Assembly (NCBI GenBank): GCA_009733575.1
Contig: ML769838.1
Span: 3,939-44,083 of the forward strand
DNA length: 40,145 nucleotides
Reading direction: 5' to 3'
DNA from: Gymnopus androsaceus JB14
Taxonomy: Eukaryota; Basidiomycota; Agaricomycetes; Agaricales; Omphalotaceae
The position numbers and the translations under genes are program-made. Under the pieces are notes generated by a model. It saw nothing but the letters and a program-made list of their open reading frames with translations, had not been told where the DNA came from and made no database searches. How positions within the stretch are numbered: the first letter of the stretch is position 1; each line of letters opens with the position of its first letter. Shown one piece after another: positions 10,081-20,875 of the stretch.

Positions 10081-11514
10081 CTTTGAGAATCGGACACAGA
10101 TTTAAGATTGCACGGCTGAGGATTTTACTAAGCGTTAGGCACGAAAAAGAAAAGATTATGGCAAGAAATAACCTAGATTCTCCTTCCACGAAGACTGTAG
10201 ATTCAATGATTCGAACGTGTCGTTGTGCATGCGCATTTCTTGCACAGATTCCGAGGCATCCGTTATGGTAATTCAGTTGTCGTTGACGCTGAGGGAGAAA
10301 AAGGAAAATGTTTAGGAGAAAATGAAGATGAAGGTGGAAAGAGTGATCGCACTGTTTCGACCTTTATAGACTACTAGTTTCTAAATCGACATCCAAAGCC
10401 ATTGAAGACTCAGGGAGCATTGTCGTAGGCAACAGCAACGCACACTGACAGTGAAACAGATATGATATGGAAAAAACAGAGCCTTGACAAAGATTTATTT
10501 GTTTGTTCGGATTGTGTGATGAGAAAAAGAGAGCGTGCACGAAGTAGGAATTGGTCGGCTTTCGAGGTGCTTGGAAAGAATCTGTTTCTATTCCTTCAGA
10601 GAAACGGGATGTTCCTGTTGCGGTTTATTCGTTCGCGTTCACTATGTAGTACAATGCCGAATGTGCTGGAATTTCGCTGGAATCAAGATGTAGATGTATC
10701 TGAGCTTCCTGCCTACGATTGTCGCAGTCTGCAATGAGGTTAGCCGGAAACAACGGGCCGCAAACATGTGCTCTTTTCATCATCATGAAGTCATAAGTCA
10801 TGATCAACGGTCCCGCATTGCAATTTCCTCGTTGACTCTTATAAGCTTTTGCCAGTTCGACCTCAATGTGGGCCATTTCGGAAATGTGTTTAATCTCCAG
10901 CTTCTCCAGCCGTGCACTCTCAGTTTGAACTCCAAGCCAATCGGAGCAATAATCAACTCAAGGAATGCTCTAGTATGTTGCAATAGAAGCTTCGGGACGA
11001 AATTATTAGCACAGTGCTCCGCCGGGTTCCTTTTCCAAGCCACCGAATTATCGGGAATAACCTCCAATAGCTAGCCTTCTATCAAAAGATCTTCGCCTAA
11101 ATTGTCTCTTTCCAGTCACTCTGTATTACTCTGCTGCTTCTTGTGGGAACTTTGGGGAGATAGATTCGGGCTTACCGTTCAGCAGAGAAAACGTGGTAGA
11201 CATGGCTTTGATTGGGAGACTTTTACTCCTGGAACATATTGGAGTTTTTGCTTCTAAACTGGTATTTTTGCATTGTCGAGTTGTCAAATGAACTTGGGCT
11301 CTAATGGTTTTCCTCATTAAGCTAGGCACCTCCATTCGGCAAAGAAGTGGTACGTCGGGCCCGATAGCATGTTTCTCCGCATCTACCTAATGAAGTTTAT
11401 TATTTATTGCTATTGCAACGTGCTCTAGCACACTGCAGAGGTAAACCATTGGTGTAAATCCGCGGACAATCTCATGAGTTGATTGTTGAGATCAGCATTC
11501 TACTGACATAGCCT
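10081..11514. other. Unresolved; exon-like minus-strand pieces
   Basis: Minus-strand frames at 10625-10876 and 10804-11067 overlap and both look partly coding; the segment ARLEKLEIKHISEMAHIEVE is coiled-coil-like. A minus-strand ATG near 11203 begins MSTTFSLLN and is followed by a good GTAAGC donor at 11174. These may be upstream exons of the gene at 9010-10080 or another decayed gene. I could not connect them in frame. Confidence 0.25.
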
Positions 11515-11931
11515 CTAATAACTCCAGAGCGAGATAACGAGTTTCCTCTTTTTTCGGTACATCGGGTGACCCTTTACTGTACGTCGTCCTCTGGTATATG
11601 ATACATTCGTGAGTGATACTGATTCAGGACCTGTTCGCTTCTTACCAGTGGCGGAGATAGACGGTGTGGGTATAGACCTTCCTGCATGCCCTGTTGATGA
11701 ACACAGCCGATGAGTAGTCCTATGAGGTCCCAGGGAAAAGCGCAATGGCTGAACAGTCGTTGGCAGAACGGAATGAATGTTGGCGTCAGGCTTGATCATT
11801 TTAACGCTGTTTTTACTTCTCCTGACTGAATACTGTTTGCCGTTCCGCTTGTTTTTTCTTGGCGCTTCTTGAGGGGCGAGCACGTTTACGGGGGAGCTAT
11901 GTCTCCAAATTCCTGATGAACTGCAGAACAT
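11515..11931 (-). CDS. Possible small basic hypothetical protein (138 aa)
   Basis: A single minus-strand frame of 138 residues starts MFCSSSGIWRHSSPVNVLAP and is rich in Lys, Arg, Ser and Thr, like a disordered nuclear protein. It lies head-to-head with the Zn2Cys6 gene, starts 524 bases apart, so the two could share a promoter region. There is no domain and no splice evidence. It could be chance. Confidence 0.28.
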   Translation of the reverse strand: MFCSSSGIWRHSSPVNVLAPQEAPRKNKRNGKQYSVRRSKNSVKMIKPDANIHSVLPTTVQPLRFSLGPHRTTHRLCSSTGHAGRSIPTPSISATGKKRTGPESVSLTNVSYTRGRRTVKGHPMYRKKRKLVISLWSY

Positions 11932-12224
11932 CTCGAGCGTTGATCGGTGAAGCCCACTCCCAAGCCCACTCCGAATGAATTAACGATTGGACCTGTTTCA
12001 GATATCTCCAAGGATACACCAGAAACGACTCCAGTTCGTCGTGGAGAATGAAGACCTTGAGCAGAAAGTACTCGAGTAGTCCAAGTCTTAGTGTATAAGG
12101 TCAGATCACGCGCCTAGTGGAAGAAGTCTAGCAAAAATTCAGGTCGTTTGGCTTCAGGGAACCCTCAGGAAAAAAATGGACTCTCGAAGCTAGACCTTCT
12201 ATTTTGCGCTTTTTCTTTGTTTTT

Positions 12225-12230
12225 CACGTG
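12225..12230. promoter_or_regulatory. CACGTG E-box upstream of the Zn2Cys6 gene
   Basis: A perfect palindromic CACGTG lies 225 bases upstream of the transcription factor start codon. bHLH factors bind this word in fungi. A single six-base match can be chance. Confidence 0.3.
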
Positions 12231-12398
12231 ACTTACGCGCCATCTACCTTAGTAAACTTTCCAATTACTCAGGAGAAATCACCGTTCAGTGTGGTATTCT
12301 CCGCAACTCGGTCGAAGTCTCAATTGGTTCGTCGATCACTGGAATGCTATACTCTGCTTCATTTGTGATGCTTTGAGCTGCTCCAGATCTAAGTCTGA

Positions 12399-12406
12399 TA
12401 TAAATA
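12399..12406 (+). promoter_or_regulatory. TATA box candidate for the Zn2Cys6 gene
   Basis: TATAAATA ends 48 bases before the ATG at 12455, a plausible core-promoter position in a fungal gene with a short 5' UTR. Confidence 0.5.
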
Positions 12407-12454
12407 CGGAGCTCACTTTTTCTGCCACTTTCAGCATTTGTCCCAGATCGACCC

Positions 12455-13692
12455 ATGTCTACCAACGCTACCGCCGGCCAACAGAAAGCTCAGCCTCCTT
12501 CCAAAACGCCACCTCCAACTGAGGGCAGTGATGGTAAAAGGTATAACATTCGCCGCATGACTATTGCGACGACGTGCTCATTGCTTGTGTGCTAGAAGGA
12601 GAAATAGAGCGATACTATCTTGCCTTAGCTGCCACACATCAAAGCGAATGGTCAGCCTCAAAACTGCCATAGTCAGACCTGACGAACTGACTACAACTCC
12701 TGATAGTGTGATAGAAAACGACCTAATTGCACTCGTTGCACCGAACTGGGACTGGTATTAAAGTTTCTTTCAAATTCATGTTAGTTGATAACCTGAAATA
12801 TCCTTTTCAGCTATGTGTCTACGAAGTTGATGATTTTTGTCAGCGTCTCAACATCCAAGAAGGAAGCTCAGTGCTACTGAAAAGAATGACAGAACTGGAA
12901 GCAGAGATCGAGGAAGTAAGTGTGCACATCGAGTCTCATTGCGTATCGCTTACATATCTTTAGTTGAAAAATAATCGTCACTCGCAGTACTTATCCGAGT
13001 CCTCTGGTCAACATGGCGATTATGCAAATATGCATACTGCTCATCCTTCCTCCGCGAGCACCTCGACATCTTCTTGGCCGAACTTCGCCGTATCTCCAGT
13101 CATCCCCAATTCGACGCCATCGTCGAGTATTGGGATTAATGATGCTTCCGCCGGGAATGAGCTCACTCGAATTGATATGAGCTCCATTCTTTCACAGAGC
13201 CCAAATTCCATTGGATTCGAGGACAGTGTGGAGATGCATCACCATCTCAATACCATCTCCTCAACGAACTCTTCCCAGCACAATGCGATGCAACCTTGCG
13301 ACTGTATTCAGGATGCCTCTAACTATCAAATAATGCTCGAACTCTCCTTGCGACTCCGTAGAGCAGCTCAGATTATGGGACAATATCCTCTTCATCACGC
13401 CGGGAGATACTGTCTCCTTCATCAAGCCCTTGTGGAATTTGATACCCTAACAGCGTATGTTCCGATGTTAATTTTTAGTTTCTTTACTTATATGTTGAAT
13501 GCTAGGGAGACCCTCTCGTCTGTTGATCCTCCTCATCGCCGGACGCCATCCTACAATCAATCACCAGCTCTATCCTCATCCTTGCCGACAGCACCCCACG
13601 CCTCTGGTGCGCATTCGACTTCTCATGTGGACTCTTGGATTTCTGGTTCAGGAGAAGACTCGTTAATGTCCTGGGAGCGTCGTAGGGGGTAA
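12455..13692 (+). CDS. Zn2Cys6 fungal-type transcription factor, 6 exons, 323 aa
   Basis: A nuclear DNA-binding regulator. Exons: 12455-12540, 12596-12650, 12707-12754, 12811-12915, 12964-13454 and 13506-13692, with introns of 48-56 bases; all phases agree and the total is 324 codons including the stop. A basic stretch KRRRNRA precedes the zinc cluster, with cysteines at residues 38, 41, 48, 55, 58 and 65 (spacing 2-6-6-2-6), the classic binuclear cluster. After it comes a short heptad-like helix (LLKRMTELEAEIEE), then a Ser/Thr/Asn-rich region with a CDC motif and a helical segment (LELSLRLRRAAQIM). The protein is shorter than most Zn2Cys6 regulators and has no visible fungal_trans middle domain, so it may be a small regulator of the basidiomycete type. 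Its target is unknown; the transporter at 4764-6972 is the nearest recognisable pathway gene. Confidence 0.88.
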
Positions 13693-14271
13693 TACTATAA
13701 ATTTGTGTGATCGTTTGGAACTGAAGAAACTTAGCGAGCATGCATATAAAAGTGTGCATTCGAAGAATAAGCAAAGCTAAAGTGGAACCTATCTTGTCCG
13801 CCTAACAGTACACATTTACATTGGGAGTACTCGTACCGAACACTGAAAGCATGCCGAAAAGGATATGCGGTACATAAAAAAACATACCAGTCACGGAATA
13901 AGGGTAATCCTCAATTCCGAGTCCGCGACTGGTAACTGATTTGTCAAGTATACTACTTCGAGATTTCACTGTGCAGTTGTATGTACTGAATCGCTGCATT
14001 GCCAGGATAGATAGATTGTTGAATACTGTAAGCGCTTGCCAATGACTTGTGCGCTGAGGTGTGTTACATGCTACGAATGACAGGGCGGTTAAATAGAGTT
14101 GCCAAGTAGAATAAAATATTTTCGCAAGTCGTCAGGAACCATTATACTGGCGCTTGACTGGCGTCAATAACTAACAAACCCCAAAAAGATAGTAGTAGTA
14201 GCATAACAGTGAATATTACCTAGCACATTCTAATCCATCTGTACGCCATCCATCATAATATTCTATCTGGA
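13693..14271. other. Intergenic boundary between the gene region and the mobile-element nest
   Basis: No gene was found. Bases 14223-14271 (TAATCCATCTGT... onward) recur at 18063-18115, but there they follow the second MITE copy rather than precede the LINE fragment. Confidence 0.4.
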
Positions 14272-15115
14272 GTTCATATCCATTCATCAGCAAATTCCCG
14301 AGCCAAAACACCTCCATTGTTCAGACAGCCTTTGCCTCACAGCCAGATGGCAGCCATCCGTGCTTTCAGATGAGAACTGGAGGGACACGTAACACCATGA
14401 TTGAGTGTGGAAGCAGTCACCAAGATACAAGAAGTTTAACCGCATTGACTCTTCACCGCCACAGTGGCTAGCCAAGCTTATTGGAAGTTGTCTACAAAAC
14501 TACCAAGGAATAGAGATGGGCATGGATGTTTGGGCAAACACATGCTTGTTTGATGAATAGCCACTGAAATTCTGGTCAGAATGAGTCTAAATATTATGCA
14601 AATTAGTGGAGAAATGCTTAAGCTACATCCCCATCAAGTTTTTACCACTTTTGGACCATTTCCCTGTGCCCCAGTGGCCAAAATATGCTCAAAAATGGCG
14701 AATATATTTGACATTCGCGTTTTGGCTTTCGCAGAGGGCTATCTTGAGGCATAGAGCATGGGGAAATGGTCCAAATATGATACAATCTTGATGGGGATGT
14801 AGCTCCACCATTTCTCCACCAATTTGCACACTTTTTGGACTCATTTTGATCAGAAATGCAGTGGCTATTCATCAAACAAGCATGTATTCGCCCAAACTTT
14901 TGTGCCCATCTTTACCAAGGAAGTTGCTCTCAATTCTCACCCAGCTCTGAACAGGCCATGCTCCACTGCAGAACCACCTTAACACTATTCACTGAGCAGA
15001 CTCACCAACATGCCCATATTGCATGCGACACCCAGAGACTGTACAATGTATTCCATTATCTTGTGCAGTGCCCAGCTCACAGGATCCCAAGTAATCCCAA
15101 AATGGACAAATTTCT
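14272..15115 (+). mobile_element. LINE (Tad1-like) 3' fragment, RNase H/C-terminal region, interrupted by a MITE
   Basis: Plus-strand frames, with stops and shifts, match the end of fungal LINE reverse transcriptases. The pieces are PLPHSQ...., NRIDSSPPQWLAKLIG before the MITE and ILTQL-TGHAPLQNHL, ADSPTCPYC, HPETV and HYLVQCPAHRI after it, i.e. the leucine-rich and CCHC-like C-terminal tail. In-frame TGA codons and a frameshift near 15050 show it is dead. The upstream RT domain is absent. Bases 14272-14914 recur at 17416-18059. Confidence 0.65.
14511..14914. mobile_element. 404-bp hAT-like MITE with 8-bp target duplication CCAAGGAA
   Basis: The ends are inverted: TAGAGATGGGC at the left, GCCCATCTTTA at the right. 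Inside these, CATGCTTGTTTGATGAATAG and its complement form the inner inverted repeat. Direct copies of CCAAGGAA lie at 14503-14510 and 14915-14922, the 8-base duplication typical of hAT transposition. Removing the element and one copy rejoins the LINE tail. There is no transposase frame. Confidence 0.85.
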
Positions 15116-15960
15116 GCTGAGCTGAAACTTGACCAGAAATCAGATATATCAAGATATATGTCAGCACTATTGAAATATATACTGAAGTTTTTGTATACAT
15201 TAATATCAAATTATTTGTTGAAAATTTCCCAATCAGTCCAATATTTGAGTCAAATGAAAGGACAGCTGATTCATGCTGTATCAATTGACTCAAAAATTGA
15301 GCTGAATTATGAAGATTCAGCACAAATTAAATATGCCCTGACATACAAAATTTGAAATTTTACTGTTCCTTCCAAGGGGCATCCGGAAACAAAATTTTTT
15401 ATATCGTCTCTGAAAGTTTTCACACCACCAATGATTATGCTTCAGACCAACTGAAGCATTGTGTGAAATAATTTAATTCAACATATATCGGAAATGTACT
15501 TTTTCAGGGTATCATAGAAAATGAATATTTCTTAGGACTTTAGAAGGAAATGAATTCAAACTGAATGAACATTGGAATTTGCATGTGTTCCCGAAATGAC
15601 TTTCTTTGGATAGGACCTGAAGACATCTGCTTCAGCTGACCCAAAAACATACCAAAGCATTCCATTCCAGGACTGCTGAAGTGGTAGTGGTTACCATTTC
15701 AGCATTCATTTCAGGAAGTCATTTGGACAGCTTCGGTAATTTATAGTTTTAGGTCAGCTGAACCTGAATGCTTCAGAACCTGTCCAAAAAATATCATTTT
15801 GGATGTTTACAAAAAGTTCAACCTTCAATCAGTCTGAATTTATTTCCTTCTTACAGCTCTTTTCAAAATTATGTGGAATTCAAAAATTTCAAAAAGTTCT
15901 GAGGCTGTGCCATGAGAAATTGGAAAGTGGTCCCATGCTCTTCACACTTTCTTTCCACTT
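15116..15960. other. AT-rich, no gene; CTTCAG/CTGAAG words cluster
   Basis: Between the LINE tail and the transposase relic there is no supported frame. From 15437 to 15780 the words CTTCAG and CTGAAG recur in both orientations, with small palindromes such as GCTTCAGACCAACTGAAGC. They may be subterminal repeats of the transposon carrying the transposase. Bases 15851-15912 match 28730-28791 in reverse. Confidence 0.35.
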
Positions 15961-17055
15961 TCTTCTTCCTTCGTTCAACCTTCTTCATATGTATCATATC
16001 TCAGATGACTTGCATATGCGAGTACCAGTAATGTTCTGGGACCAGAGTGTCTCAGTCAAGAACATCTGCTATTATCTTGGAATAAAGAAATCACTTGCCT
16101 ATAGAATTCTTGCACAGTACCAAGATCTTGGAAAGCCCAAACCTGCTTTACACTGAAAGGGATCTTCTTTACTCTTGAACAAGATTGACATCCACTTCCT
16201 TTCATCTCTTATTGATCTTCATCTTTGCTTATACTTGGATGAAATTCAAGCTGAGCTGGAAAAGTCTTGTAGGATCTATGTATCAATCCCTACACTGGTT
16301 TGGGCCCTTCGGAAACTTGACATTTCTCCAAAGACTGTCTCTATTTGTGCACTTGAGTGTAACAATTCCGAACAATCTCTTTATATGCTGCAGATCACTA
16401 AGCTGGCCCCAGCCAGATATGCTTGTATTCATTGATGAAGCAGCACATAATGCAAAGACTTCAGCTCAAAAATATGGTTGGGCAAAGCATGGACACCACT
16501 GTGTTCAGTGGAGAGTTTTTTCAAGGAGCTTGCAGGTCTATATTGCCCGCAATTACCATTGATGGTATTGTTGCATATGATGTTATACCTGGTTTAGTCA
16601 CGTCGCGTTAATTCTTCCAATTTCTTGAGCATCATGTTGTATGTTCTCTCCCGCTTCCAATGTAACAATATTCTTACAACTTATGTTTCTAGATGCCATT
16701 GACAAATCCTTATCCAGGCCCTCGCAGCATCATTATTGTGGATAATTACAGTATCCATCATGTAGAGGAGGTTAGAGAGCTTGTTGAGGATTGTGGATGT
16801 ATTTACCTATCTGTTTCTATCCTTGCAAGCTATCTCTATCCTAATTCTTGCATTGTTGCGCTGGTGTGCAAACTTGTTTTCTTACTGCCATACTCTCCTG
16901 ATCTCAACCCAATTGAACAGGCATTTTCTGCAATCAAGGCATTCCTTCGCCAGAACTGGAATGATATTTCATTGAGTATTGTTGATAGAGCTTGTAGAGT
17001 AATTACAGGTTCAAAGGCCTGGGGATTCTTTTGGGCATTAGGATATGTAGTATGA
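15961..17055 (+). pseudogene. DDE_3 (IS630/Tc1-mariner) transposase relic
   Basis: Pieces in shifting plus-strand frames follow the order of the basidiomycete DDE_3 transposase. A helix-turn-helix (SVKNICYYLGIKKSLAYRIL, near 16050-16110) is followed by LYLDEIQAELEKS and VSIPTLVWALRKLDISPKTV. The catalytic stretches are VFIDEAAHNAKTSA (first Asp, about 16427), PGPRSIIIVDNYSIHH (second Asp, about 16730) and LLPYSPDLNPIEQAF (Glu, about 16920), then KAWGFFWALGYVV and a stop at 17053. Frame changes occur near 16157 and 16430 and again near 16610. A 70-base insert near 16800 could be an unspliced intron. It is inactive as it stands. No terminal repeats were identified. Confidence 0.7.
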
Positions 17056-17078
17056 TTTCAAGTAACTATAGAAGTGTG

Positions 17079-17418
17079 TATTAGAGTTACGTTCCTAAAT
17101 AGGAAGTAGCAGCAGTAAGTCCACACAGGACTTAGTAGTAACAATCACACAGATCGATGGGGGACAACGGTGTTATTACAGGGTGTGATACCTAGGCTTA
17201 TATACAGTCCTATGTACAAACAATATATCGGGCAAGTGGCTACTGCGTGAACATGTGTGGCTACTGTCCATACGGTAAAGTGGGTACTGCGAGAGAGCAA
17301 GTGGATACGGCGAGAGATTGAGTGGAGTCTGCGAGACGATAACAGTGGAGTGCATGGGATGGTGATACAAACAAGTGGAGACTACGAGAAAGCGTTCCAT
17401 GTATAGTTCGATAGAATT
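17079..17418 (-). mobile_element. Solo copia LTR, 5'-truncated
   Basis: This segment is almost identical to the LTR at 25341-25703 but lacks the terminal TGTTGGAATATC... end. It breaks off at GATAGAAT and runs directly into the second LINE-fragment copy. The other end (TATTAGAG) abuts the transposase relic flank. It has no internal region. Confidence 0.75.
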
Positions 17419-17654
17419 CATATCCATTCATCAGCAAATTCCCGAGCCAAAACACCTCCATTGTTCAGACAGCCTTTGCCTCACAGCCAGATGGCAGCCA
17501 TCGTGCTTTCAGATGAGAACTGGAGGGCACGTAACACCATGATTGAGTGTGGAAGCAGTCCACAAGATACAAGAAGTTTTAACCGCATTGACTCTTCACC
17601 GCCACAGTGGCTAGCCAAGCTTATTGGAAGTTGTCTACAAAACTACACAGAGAA
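17416..17654 (+). mobile_element. Second copy of the LINE C-terminal fragment
   Basis: It is nearly identical to 14272-14510, with a few one-base differences that keep a longer open frame (NRIDSSPPQWLAKLIGSCLQ). It is followed by the same MITE but lacks the LINE tail beyond it. Confidence 0.7.
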
Positions 17655-18059
17655 TAGAGAATGGGCATGGATGTTTGGGCAACACATGCTTGTTTGATGA
17701 ATAGCCACTGAAATTCTGGTCAGAATGAGTCTAAATAATTATGCAAATTAGTGGAGAAATGCTTAAGCTACATCCCCATCAAGTTTTTACCACTTTTGGA
17801 CCATTTCCCTGTGCCCCAGTGGCCAAAATATGCTCAAAAATGGCGAATATATTTGACATTCGCGTTTTGGCTTTCGCAGAGGGCTATCTTGAGGCATAGA
17901 GCATGGGGAAATGGTCCAAATATGATACAATCTTGATGGGGATGTAGCTCCACCATTTCTCCCACCAATTTGCACACTTTTTGGACTCATTTTGATCAGA
18001 AATGCAGTGGCTATTCATCAAACAAGCATGTATTCGCCCAAACTTTTGTGCCATCTTTA
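17655..18059. mobile_element. Second copy of the 404-bp hAT-like MITE, no target duplication
   Basis: It has the same ends and interior as 14511-14914. The left flank (ACACAGAGAA) and right flank (AGCCACATTC) do not match, so this copy arrived as part of a larger duplication or rearrangement, not by its own transposition. Confidence 0.75.
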
Positions 18060-18482
18060 AGCCACATTCTAATCCATCTGTATGTCATCCATCATAATAT
18101 TCTATCTGGAGTGCATATCCACTGCAATCACATTTCTTGAACCCACACCTTTGAGCATATATACATTCTCTTTGCTTATAGTGAATAATCACTACCTAGT
18201 AACTCCCTTCTGTAGAATCTGTGTGCTCCATCAGGGAAGCAGTAATTATTTACTGCTTCCCTTCCATGCACTTTATGTGGGGGAGGTAGTAAATAATTAC
18301 TACTTCTGCACTCTGGATCAATGGATACCAATTACATTCAATACCAAATATATTATTCCTTTGAATTATTCCTTGGCTTGTGGAACCAGTGTGAGACTAA
18401 ATAATCATATAAATAATATATTGATGCATTCATAGCACTACTAGTGATACAATGTAGTGAGACTAGTATAACAACTTGTATG
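18060..18482. other. AT-rich, no gene
   Basis: The first 60 bases repeat 14223-14280. Inside, TAATTATTTACTGCTTCCCT near 18242 and GTAGTAAATAATTACTACTT near 18286 form a small inverted pair. Nothing else is recognised. Confidence 0.35.
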
Positions 18483-18683
18483 TAGGGATCCGCACCATAC
18501 CGTATACGGTTACACCCGTACAAAATACGGTATATACGGTTGATGGTGGACCTGGAACCGTACCGTAAAAATATTTCAAAAACCTCTTATGGTATGGTAC
18601 AGGTAGTTATATGGTATAATATGGGTATTACGGTTGTATGGTAATCAAAAAAAAAAATGTATTTAAGCATCTCCAGTAGCTTT
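18483..18683. mobile_element. Fragment of a hAT-like MITE cut by the copia LTR
   Basis: It begins TAGGGATCCGCACCATACCG, a hAT-type end, and contains repeated self-complementary ACCGTATACGGT words. No matching right end was found before the LTR starts at 18684, so it is truncated there. The identification rests on the end sequence and the repeats. Confidence 0.4.
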
Positions 18684-19004
18684 TGTTGGAATATCAAAGG
18701 TAAATGTGTTCTATCGAACTGTACATGGAACACTTTCTCGTAGTATCCACTTGTTTGTATCACCATCCCATGCACTCCACTGTTATCGTCTCGCAGTACC
18801 CACTCAACCGTATGGACAGTAGCCACAGGTGTTCATGCAGTAGCCACTTGCCCAATATGTTGTTTGTACTTAGGACTGTATATAAGCTTAGGTACCATAC
18901 CCTGTAATAACACCGTCGTCCCCCATCGGTCTGTGTGATCGTTACTACTAAGTCCTGTGTGGACTTACTGCTGCTACTTCCTATTTAGGAACGTAACTCT
19001 AATA
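18684..19004 (+). repeat. Ty1/copia LTR (5' LTR, + orientation)
   Basis: It begins TGTTGGAATATC and ends CTCTAATA; the next bases GGTTATGGGCCCC are shared with the right-hand element and look like the primer-binding region. A TATA-like TATATAAGC lies near 18880. Compared with the 363-base copy at 25341 it lacks about 40 bases. Confidence 0.8.
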
Positions 19005-19620
19005 GGTTATGGGCCCCAGCCTTAACCATTGACGCATCATATTGCCGTAACATTTGTTCATGCCACCCAGGCCAGATCCTCCACCACTATGAACTCGACA
19101 GGAGATAAAATCACAACAAGCACCACCACCAGTAACTTGACAATGTTCCATTGCATCGGAACAAGCCAGCTCATTGAGTAGCAAAGCTGTAACACCACAG
19201 CAGAGATCAGCACCATTACCTCCCACAGACAACACTGTTTCTTGTAAAGGACACCCACACATCTTTGACATCGACGAATTAGTCGACAGATACAAAAGCT
19301 GAACCACTGGAAGGTGGAGCCAGTGCGACAAACAACATTGCCTAAACCAATACGATGTACTTTGGACAGGTAAATTAGCAGATTTTGCGAAACCCATTGC
19401 GAAAGAGCAGGAGCAAATCATCAGAAGTCACCTACGACACATCGCCAATGACAATGAAGACGACGACAAAGAAGAGGATACTGAAGCACCTGTTGCTCAG
19501 CCTATAGCATCATCCTCACAACAGCATACTCCCGCTCCAACACAATCACCTGCACCAAAACACGAACCAACCCCACCTACACCTCCACAACCATCTCCAC
19601 AGTGATACACCAATTTTTCG
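19005..19620 (+). pseudogene. Decayed copia leader and gag N-terminal region
   Basis: Downstream of the LTR, a plus-strand frame toward 19600 (FDIDELVDRYKS, a stop, CDKQHCLNQYDVLWTGKLAD, then an acidic and Pro/Gln-rich tail ending PTPPTPPQPSPQ) resembles the N-terminal gag of the minus-strand element (CAKQPCPNQYD..., Pro-rich). Stops break the frame. It appears to be a different, older copia family from the gag at 24.1-25.3 kb. Confidence 0.5.
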
Positions 19621-19914
19621 GCTAAGGCTAGAACTGCGCAGAACCAATAATCCTAGGTTCTGTTAGTAACAAAACACAGTCAATAAGAGAACTATAGTGA
19701 GCCCAAGCTGATAGTTAAAATCTACCGAGGACCTATTCTACCCAAGAGGTTGCAGAGTAACGGTACGCGCAATGGTACCATACTTAACTTTGTGAATGCG
19801 CCTCGATCAAAGTCCTATGCGCGGTATGGTGTAGCGAGGCAAGCTTGTTGGATAACAAGTTGCTGACCGAGGCAGATAAACGAGCCCACATACCAGTTAT
19901 ACTAGGCTAGGTCT
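19621..19914. other. Unassigned sequence inside the copia region
   Basis: No open frame or repeat was recognised. It separates the gag relic from the inverted zinc-knuckle segment. Confidence 0.3.
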
Positions 19915-20875
19915 TTCGATTGCTTGCCAATGATGACTCCTGGTACTTCCTCCAAGCATAGATGGGAATGCCACTTCGCTGTTCTTTGGCCCTGTTTTCC
20001 CAGTTTCCATCTGACGTCTTCTTCTGCTTCTCTTTAGGTAGCCTCCGTCTCCTTGGCCCTCATTGGCCTGACTGCGTTTCCTCTGATGGAATTGATTTCG
20101 AAGTGATTTACCTCCGCAGTTATAACAAATGGAGTCCTGACGACTCGTCAATCCTCCGCCGGCTCTGCCTCGGGAAATTCCCCTAGAGGAATTCCACAAC
20201 TCGCAAACCTCCCTTTTCCCCAAGGGGGGGGGGGGGGGGGGGGGGGTTCCCCTGTTTAACCGGCATAGTTGCCGATTCCCTTCTTGTGATCATGTTGCAT
20301 TGGATGACATGATCAGCTATCTGCGATGACCCCACGACTAGGGGAATCAATATCAACGATGATATATTCTCAATACCATCATATCCTCTGTCCCTGACAC
20401 TTCAAAGCTACAAATAAACGCATTGGCTGTTTTCTCCGCTAAATCCGACAAAAGCTCAGTCCTGCAGAGCTCATCTCTACCATTCGTGGCTGAATCAATG
20501 GTACACCAAATGCAACATGATCACAAGAAGACTTCGGCAAACTATGCCGGTAACAGGGGAAAAGGAGGTTTGCGAGGGTTGTGGAATTCCTCTAGGGGAA
20601 ATTCCGCGAGGCAGAGGGCGCGGAGGATTGACGAGTCGTCAGGACTCCATTTGTTATAACTGCGGAGGTAAAGGTCACCCTTCGGAAATCAATGTCCATC
20701 AGAGAAACGCATCAGGCCCAATGGAGGCCAAGGAGACGAAGGCTCCCTAAAGAGAAGCAGAAGAAGACGTCAGATGGAAACTGGAGAAACGCAAGAACAG
20801 CGAAGTGGCACCCTCATCTATGCTTGAGGAAGTACCAGAGTCATCATGGGCAAGCCAATGCGAAATTCCCACTAA
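19915..20875. repeat. Large inverted repeat of copia gag zinc-knuckle sequence around a G23 tract
   Basis: Bases about 19915-20315 are the reverse complement of about 20500-20875. Each arm encodes a CCHC-type knuckle region (DSICYNCGGKGH on the plus strand; the minus arm reads DSICYNCGGKSL). The left arm contains G23 at 20224-20246, exactly where the right arm has only GGGGAAAAGG. The centre carries plus-strand gag (LDDMIS near 20310, NALAVFSAKSDKSS near 20415). Arms differ by many one-base indels. It may be a real palindrome or a misassembly. Confidence 0.65.
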
